Origin: Clostridia bacterium
GTDB taxonomy: Bacteria > Bacillota > Clostridia > Oscillospirales > CAG-272
Assembly: GCA_017407835.1 (NCBI GenBank)
Contig: JAFQVV010000010.1
Location: 1 to 64,000, forward strand
Direction of reading: 5' to 3'
DNA: 64,000 bases
Part shown: piece by piece, positions 60,170 to 64,000 of the stretch
Position numbering within the stretch: position 1 is the first letter of the stretch
Layout of the letters: each line of letters begins with the position of its first letter
Position numbers and translations under genes: made by a program
The notes under the pieces: generated by a model
Told to the model about the DNA's origin: nothing
What the model saw: only the letters and a program-made list of their open reading frames with translations
The model's database searches: none

Positions 60170-61477
60170 ATGTCTCTTACTGCAGGAATCTACACCTTGG
60201 GCTGCAAGGTCAATCAATATGAGAGTGAAGCAATTGCAGAGGGGCTGCAGAAGATCGGATTCACCCTGCTCCCTCCCACCGAAGTTTGCTCGCTGTATGT
60301 CATCAATACCTGCACAGTTACGGCGGAGAGCGATCGCAAAGCCCGCCAATTTATTCGACGTGCCCTCTCTCACAATCCCGATGCGTATATTCTCGTGACG
60401 GGGTGTCTTGCACAGGTTGATGCCATGCAGATCGCAGCTATTCAAGGCGTGGATTATGTCTGCGGCAATCGTGAAAAGCTGTCAGTCATTGCCGCTGCGC
60501 AGACATTGGCGGCCCGGGGACGAAAAAACGACGCGCCCGTCATCGCCGTCTCCAATCTCGACGATGCGCCCTTCGAGACAATGCAGATCACGCGCTTTGA
60601 CCGTACACGCGCCTATGTCAAAATCGAGGATGGCTGTGAGAGCCATTGTGCCTATTGTATCATTCCCCGCGCACGGGGAAAAATACGCTCAAAAGCCCCC
60701 GCCGACGTGCTGGCTGAAGTTCGCGCGCTGGCCGAGGGTGGATGCCGTGAGGTTGTCCTGACCGGCATCGAAACCTCTGCCTACGGCAAGGATCTCGGCA
60801 ATTATGACCTTGCCGACTTGCTCTGCTCGCTTGACCGCGAGAGCGGCATTGCGCGCATCCGTCTCGGCTCACTTGATCCCTCATTGATCCGCGATGACTT
60901 TGTTTCCCGCATCGCAGGTTTGCGATCACTCGCGCCCCATTTTCATCTCTCCCTGCAGAGTGGCTCCGGCCACGTTCTGCGCCTGATGCGCCGCCGTTAC
61001 TCGGCGGAAATGGCATATGCCGCCATTGAACGGCTTCGCGCCGCTTTCCCTCGCTTGGGGCTGACCGCCGATGTCATCGTCGGTTTTCCGCAGGAAACCG
61101 ATGCCGATTTTGCAGAAACGCTTGATTTCCTTGACCGTGCCCGCTTCCTTGATGCCCACATTTTCGCCTATTCCAAACGTCCCGGCACCGAAGCGGCAGA
61201 GATGGACGGACAAATTGACGAGTCAGTCAAGCACGCTCGCTCAAACGCACTCATTGAAGCCCAAGCAGCACTTCATGCCGAGCTGCTTGATGCCGCCGTT
61301 TCGGGGGCTGAGCCGCAATCGGTTCTCTTTGAAACCAGGCAAGGCAACATCTACCGCGGACACACCCCCACTTTTTACGAAGTCGAGGTTGAATCTGACG
61401 GCTGTGATCTGCGCGGGCGGGAGATAACGGTTACTCCCGTAGCACATGACAATATTCGACTGATCGGCAAGCTTTGA
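60170..61477 (+). CDS. mtaB: tRNA threonylcarbamoyladenosine methylthiotransferase MtaB
   Basis: A 435-aa radical SAM methylthiotransferase that converts t6A37 to ms2t6A37 in tRNA. The N-terminal UPF0004 cysteines are in TLGCKVNQYES, INTCTVT and VTGCLAQ; the radical SAM cluster is EDGCESHCAYCIIPRARG (about residue 150). A C-terminal TRAM-like domain ends the protein. ATG 60170 is 5 nt after AAAGGAG. It is probably co-transcribed with the PurL-like gene. Confidence 0.95.
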   Translation: MSLTAGIYTLGCKVNQYESEAIAEGLQKIGFTLLPPTEVCSLYVINTCTVTAESDRKARQFIRRALSHNPDAYILVTGCLAQVDAMQIAAIQGVDYVCGNREKLSVIAAAQTLAARGRKNDAPVIAVSNLDDAPFETMQITRFDRTRAYVKIEDGCESHCAYCIIPRARGKIRSKAPADVLAEVRALAEGGCREVVLTGIETSAYGKDLGNYDLADLLCSLDRESGIARIRLGSLDPSLIRDDFVSRIAGLRSLAPHFHLSLQSGSGHVLRLMRRRYSAEMAYAAIERLRAAFPRLGLTADVIVGFPQETDADFAETLDFLDRARFLDAHIFAYSKRPGTEAAEMDGQIDESVKHARSNALIEAQAALHAELLDAAVSGAEPQSVLFETRQGNIYRGHTPTFYEVEVESDGCDLRGREITVTPVAHDNIRLIGKL

Positions 61478-61512
61478 TTCCTCTTCAAGACAATAATGAA
61501 AGGATGCTGACT

Positions 61513-64000
61513 ATGCGCTCCTATCTCTTTTTCATCCCCCAAAAATCCGCAGACACCGACAAAATTTTGGCTTGTCTGCAAAACTCTCCGATTTCATCTG
61601 CACTAACCGATCTGTATCTGATCGCCGAATTGCAAGTTGATGCAGACTATTCCGCGCAGGCAATCTCCTCAATTCTGTCAGGGAAAATCGGTACACCATG
61701 CGCTGCGCCGACACAAATCGAGGATGTTCGCGTGCTTCCGCTCTCCGAAGAAGCGGATCATGACGCGATGATGCTTCTTGCCGCAGCAGGCATTGACGCA
61801 GCGGTCATTCGCCGAACGCTCCTTGTGCTGTGCGGCATTGACGATGCACAGTATCGCCTGGCACGCGATATTCTGACTGCAAAATCAAAGGAAACCGCCC
61901 CTCCGCCCAGAAAGCTTCCCGATGATGCCGGTGAGGGCTTTCTGCATCTCTTCCCCGATGAATTGACGGCACGGGCAGCGCGGCTGGACTTGGCACTTCC
62001 CCTGTCCTGTTTGTCGGTAATTGCCGACTATTACCGCACCGTTGAGCTGCGTGATCCCTCTCCCGATGAGCTGCTTCTGCTTGATGAAGCTTATCGTGCG
62101 GCAGCGGCTGATCCCGCACAATGTGCCCCCATTGAATTTACCACCGACGATCCGCGCTGTGAAGCCGCCTATGCCGATCTCATGGCCAAACGCCGTGCAA
62201 TCTACCCCAACGCATCCGCCCCCGCCACCCTCAGCGAACTCTCCGGTCTGGCAAGTGCATATTTTTCGGCACAGTACGGCAAATGTCCCCCTGCGCGGCA
62301 TACCGTCTTGGCACATCCCGATACTGCCCCCCTCCTGCTTGCCGCCCAAGCCGGGAACGCACGTATCGGCTTTGCCGATCATACGGGAGACAATGCTTCG
62401 CTCTATTCGACCGATCCAATCATCCCGCACCTGCCCAAGCCCGAGGATCGTCTGCTGTTTCTCCCCGCAGTCTCGATCGATGCACTGAAGCGTCTTTTCG
62501 AGTCTCCCGCTGCTCCCTATATCCGCCGAAGCTTGCCCGTCCCTCCACACGGTTTGATCGCCGTACTCGGAGAAGTGCTGGCAGACTCCGGCCTTGGTTT
62601 GCGCTTCTCTCTTCCCGATGGCCAGTCGCTGTCGGCTTATCTGCAAAATGAAACCTTCGGCGTTCTGCTTGTCGCCATGCCAAACGGCAGCCGAAATGTT
62701 CCCAATGCACTTCGGGCCGCGGGGCTTCCCTTCCGCTTGATCGCGGCAGTACAGAAGGATCCCTTCTGTGTACTGCCGAACGCCGCAGTGCGTTTCCCTG
62801 CGGCAATGCTCTCACCCCGCCCCGCAATAACCGCGCAGAGCATGATGCCCCCCACCGCGCAGCCATCGCCCACAGAGCTCGGCCTCCTTCTGCCCTATGC
62901 GCTCTCAACGGCAGATGCACGGCATATGGACGGGTTCAACTTCTTCACAGCACACACGGTGGGACAGTATCCCGTGTCCACAGTTTCCACGCCCCAAAGA
63001 ACCATCACAGCCGCTGACTGTATCCCGAGTACCGATCCGTTCGGTGAAATACGGGACACTGCGCTCTCCCTCATCAGCCGTCTTCTTTGTGCAGGTGCAA
63101 CGCTCCGCGATATCACGCTTGCCATGACACTTGAGGCACCCTTCTCCCATGCAGATTCGACTGCCGCAGGCAGCGTCATTGCCGCCATTCTTGCTGTGCA
63201 TACCGTCCAGACCGAGTTTGGTTTGCTTGGTGAGCCGCCTGTTCTGCGGAACGGTACTGCGCTTTGTGTTCGGCTCGGTGTGTCTGCATCAGTCCAAACG
63301 CCCTCCGCACCCTCACTCGCCCCGGGACAGCAGCTCTGGTTGGCAGCTCCACGCTCGACTCACCCGCATCTTGATGGGGAGTTGGCCGTATTTTCTGCGG
63401 CAGAAAATCTCTGTGCCGCCGCACAAGCCGCAATTCCCACCGAAAAGCTGCCGCCCGCGGCTGCCGCTGTTCGTACCGCACTCCGTGCAGGGCTTTCTGT
63501 TGACTTGACCGCTGATGATCAAACGCTGATAACGCCTGTTCCGGGGGGTATACTCTTTGCGCTCCCCGCCCCACCTCCTGCCACAGCCAAAATTGCATGG
63601 ACAGCGATCGGTACACTGCACCCCCTCACCCGGCACGCGGCGACGACACAGGATCATGTATGGTCAATTGAGCAAATTATCTCATCCATGCGGGGCGACC
63701 TCCCTGCACCCATGCTTCCCCTGCCGAATGAGGAGACGCTTCCCCGAATCTCGGCTCACACAGTCAAACACCCACGTGTGCTGATTCCCTATACAGAGAA
63801 TACACCATTGGCGCTTGCACAAACAGTTGAAGCGCTCGGCGGTGAACCGATTTCCTGCCCGATTAAGCTCAGCAATGCAGCCGAGGCACGGCAATCGCTC
63901 TCTTCCCTCTCCGAAGAAATTGTCCGTTCGCAGATCGTCTTGGTGGGCTGCAGCCGCATCTGTACGCTTGCTCTGCTCTCCCAGCGTCGTGTTGCCGAAG
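61513..64000 (+). CDS. PurL-like protein lacking FGAM synthase catalytic motifs (cut by right edge)
   Basis: An unbroken frame of 829 codons runs from ATG 61513 (8 nt after AAAGGA) to the window end. Its layout follows single-chain Firmicutes PurL: a linker region LALPLSCLSVIADYYRTVEL and RDPSPDELLLLDEAY (about 158-195), a domain with LKRLFESPAAPYIRRS and GLIAVLGEVLADSGLGLRF (about 325-365), ISRLLCAGATLRDITLAM in the second synthetase half, and a glutaminase-like start HPRVLIPYTENTPLALAQ (about 753). PurL motifs are lost: no YWSDHCRHTTF after DEAY, no NETHNHP segment, DFGAGG becomes VPPHG, SESQER becomes QNETFG, and PGGFSAGDEP is absent after RSQIVLVG. It follows mtaB by 35 bp. It is probably a PurL-derived pseudoenzyme of unknown role. 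Confidence 0.7.
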   Translation, partial: MRSYLFFIPQKSADTDKILACLQNSPISSALTDLYLIAELQVDADYSAQAISSILSGKIGTPCAAPTQIEDVRVLPLSEEADHDAMMLLAAAGIDAAVIRRTLLVLCGIDDAQYRLARDILTAKSKETAPPPRKLPDDAGEGFLHLFPDELTARAARLDLALPLSCLSVIADYYRTVELRDPSPDELLLLDEAYRAAAADPAQCAPIEFTTDDPRCEAAYADLMAKRRAIYPNASAPATLSELSGLASAYFSAQYGKCPPARHTVLAHPDTAPLLLAAQAGNARIGFADHTGDNASLYSTDPIIPHLPKPEDRLLFLPAVSIDALKRLFESPAAPYIRRSLPVPPHGLIAVLGEVLADSGLGLRFSLPDGQSLSAYLQNETFGVLLVAMPNGSRNVPNALRAAGLPFRLIAAVQKDPFCVLPNAAVRFPAAMLSPRPAITAQSMMPPTAQPSPTELGLLLPYALSTADARHMDGFNFFTAHTVGQYPVSTVSTPQRTITAADCIPSTDPFGEIRDTALSLISRLLCAGATLRDITLAMTLEAPFSHADSTAAGSVIAAILAVHTVQTEFGLLGEPPVLRNGTALCVRLGVSASVQTPSAPSLAPGQQLWLAAPRSTHPHLDGELAVFSAAENLCAAAQAAIPTEKLPPAAAAVRTALRAGLSVDLTADDQTLITPVPGGILFALPAPPPATAKIAWTAIGTLHPLTRHAATTQDHVWSIEQIISSMRGDLPAPMLPLPNEETLPRISAHTVKHPRVLIPYTENTPLALAQTVEALGGEPISCPIKLSNAAEARQSLSSLSEEIVRSQIVLVGCSRICTLALLSQRRVAE

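Noticed and set aside
1-64000. CRISPR arrays, tRNA/rRNA genes, IS elements, prophage or attachment sites
   Set aside because: No regularly spaced repeats, cloverleaf sequences, transposase or integrase motifs, or phage structural genes were seen on either strand.

Overview
The window comes from a spore-forming Clostridia-class Firmicute, probably an Oscillospiraceae/Ruminococcaceae-like anaerobe. The evidence is a complete spoIIIAA-AH operon, spo0A, gerW/ytfJ and a DUF2953 gene, an IreB-type regulator, Firmicutes-style gene order (rnc-radical SAM-smc-ftsY; scpA-scpB-DUF2953-ytfJ; infC-rpmI-rplT), moderately GC-rich coding DNA, strong AGGAGG ribosome sites and several well supported TTG starts. 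Nothing indicates a phage, plasmid, IS element, CRISPR array, rRNA or tRNA. It reads as core chromosome with a few accessory genes.

Layout. 1-2.6 kb: the N-terminal part of a KPVIYLYP lipoprotein (cut by the left edge), a sugar isomerase-like TIM barrel and an EamA transporter. 2.6-6.6 kb (minus): ireB-ribF-DD-carboxypeptidase-like operon and an SLH-domain surface protein. 6.8-10.3 kb (plus): ilvE, an M3 oligoendopeptidase and an AT-rich orphan. 10.4-15.3 kb (minus): spoIIIAA-AH. 15.4-36.3 kb (minus): a long housekeeping series of rpsU, leuS, rsfS, LCP ligase, nadD-yqeK fusion, yhbY, rdgB, membrane protein, ftsY, smc, radical SAM, rnc, plsX, trmFO, topA, dprA and an SpoU methyltransferase (listed 3' to 5'). 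36.4-37.8 kb (minus): infC-rpmI-rplT behind a leader with an attenuator, infC using an ATT start. 38.0-48.8 kb (plus): a candidate structured RNA, lon, engB, lysA, M50 protease, scpA, scpB, DUF2953, gerW, a frameshifted DD-carboxypeptidase, rluB and a small orphan. 49.0-51.9 kb (plus): spo0A, rpsF-ssb-rpsR, a lipoprotein and a decayed copy of the rpsR 3' end. 51.9-59.99 kb (minus): XRE regulator with a small membrane protein, a three-gene ABC exporter, two membrane proteins, lnt, an RluA-type pseudouridine synthase and upp. 60.2-64 kb (plus): mtaB and a long gene cut by the right edge.

The most unusual item is the right-edge gene. Its uninterrupted 829-codon frame follows the architecture of single-chain phosphoribosylformylglycinamidine synthase (PurL), but the stretches where PurL has its signature catalytic motifs are missing or replaced, suggesting a PurL-derived pseudoenzyme. 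Other leads are a promoter-hairpin-terminator unit upstream of lon that looks like a non-coding RNA or attenuator, two DD-carboxypeptidase genes that both look compromised (one lacks the SxN and KTG motifs, one is frameshifted), the duplicated rpsR tail flanking a lipoprotein gene, and a dense promoter/0A-box/inverted-repeat region before spo0A.

All calls were made by reading the sequence. No database search or computation was run. Family comparisons rely on remembered family consensus patterns.
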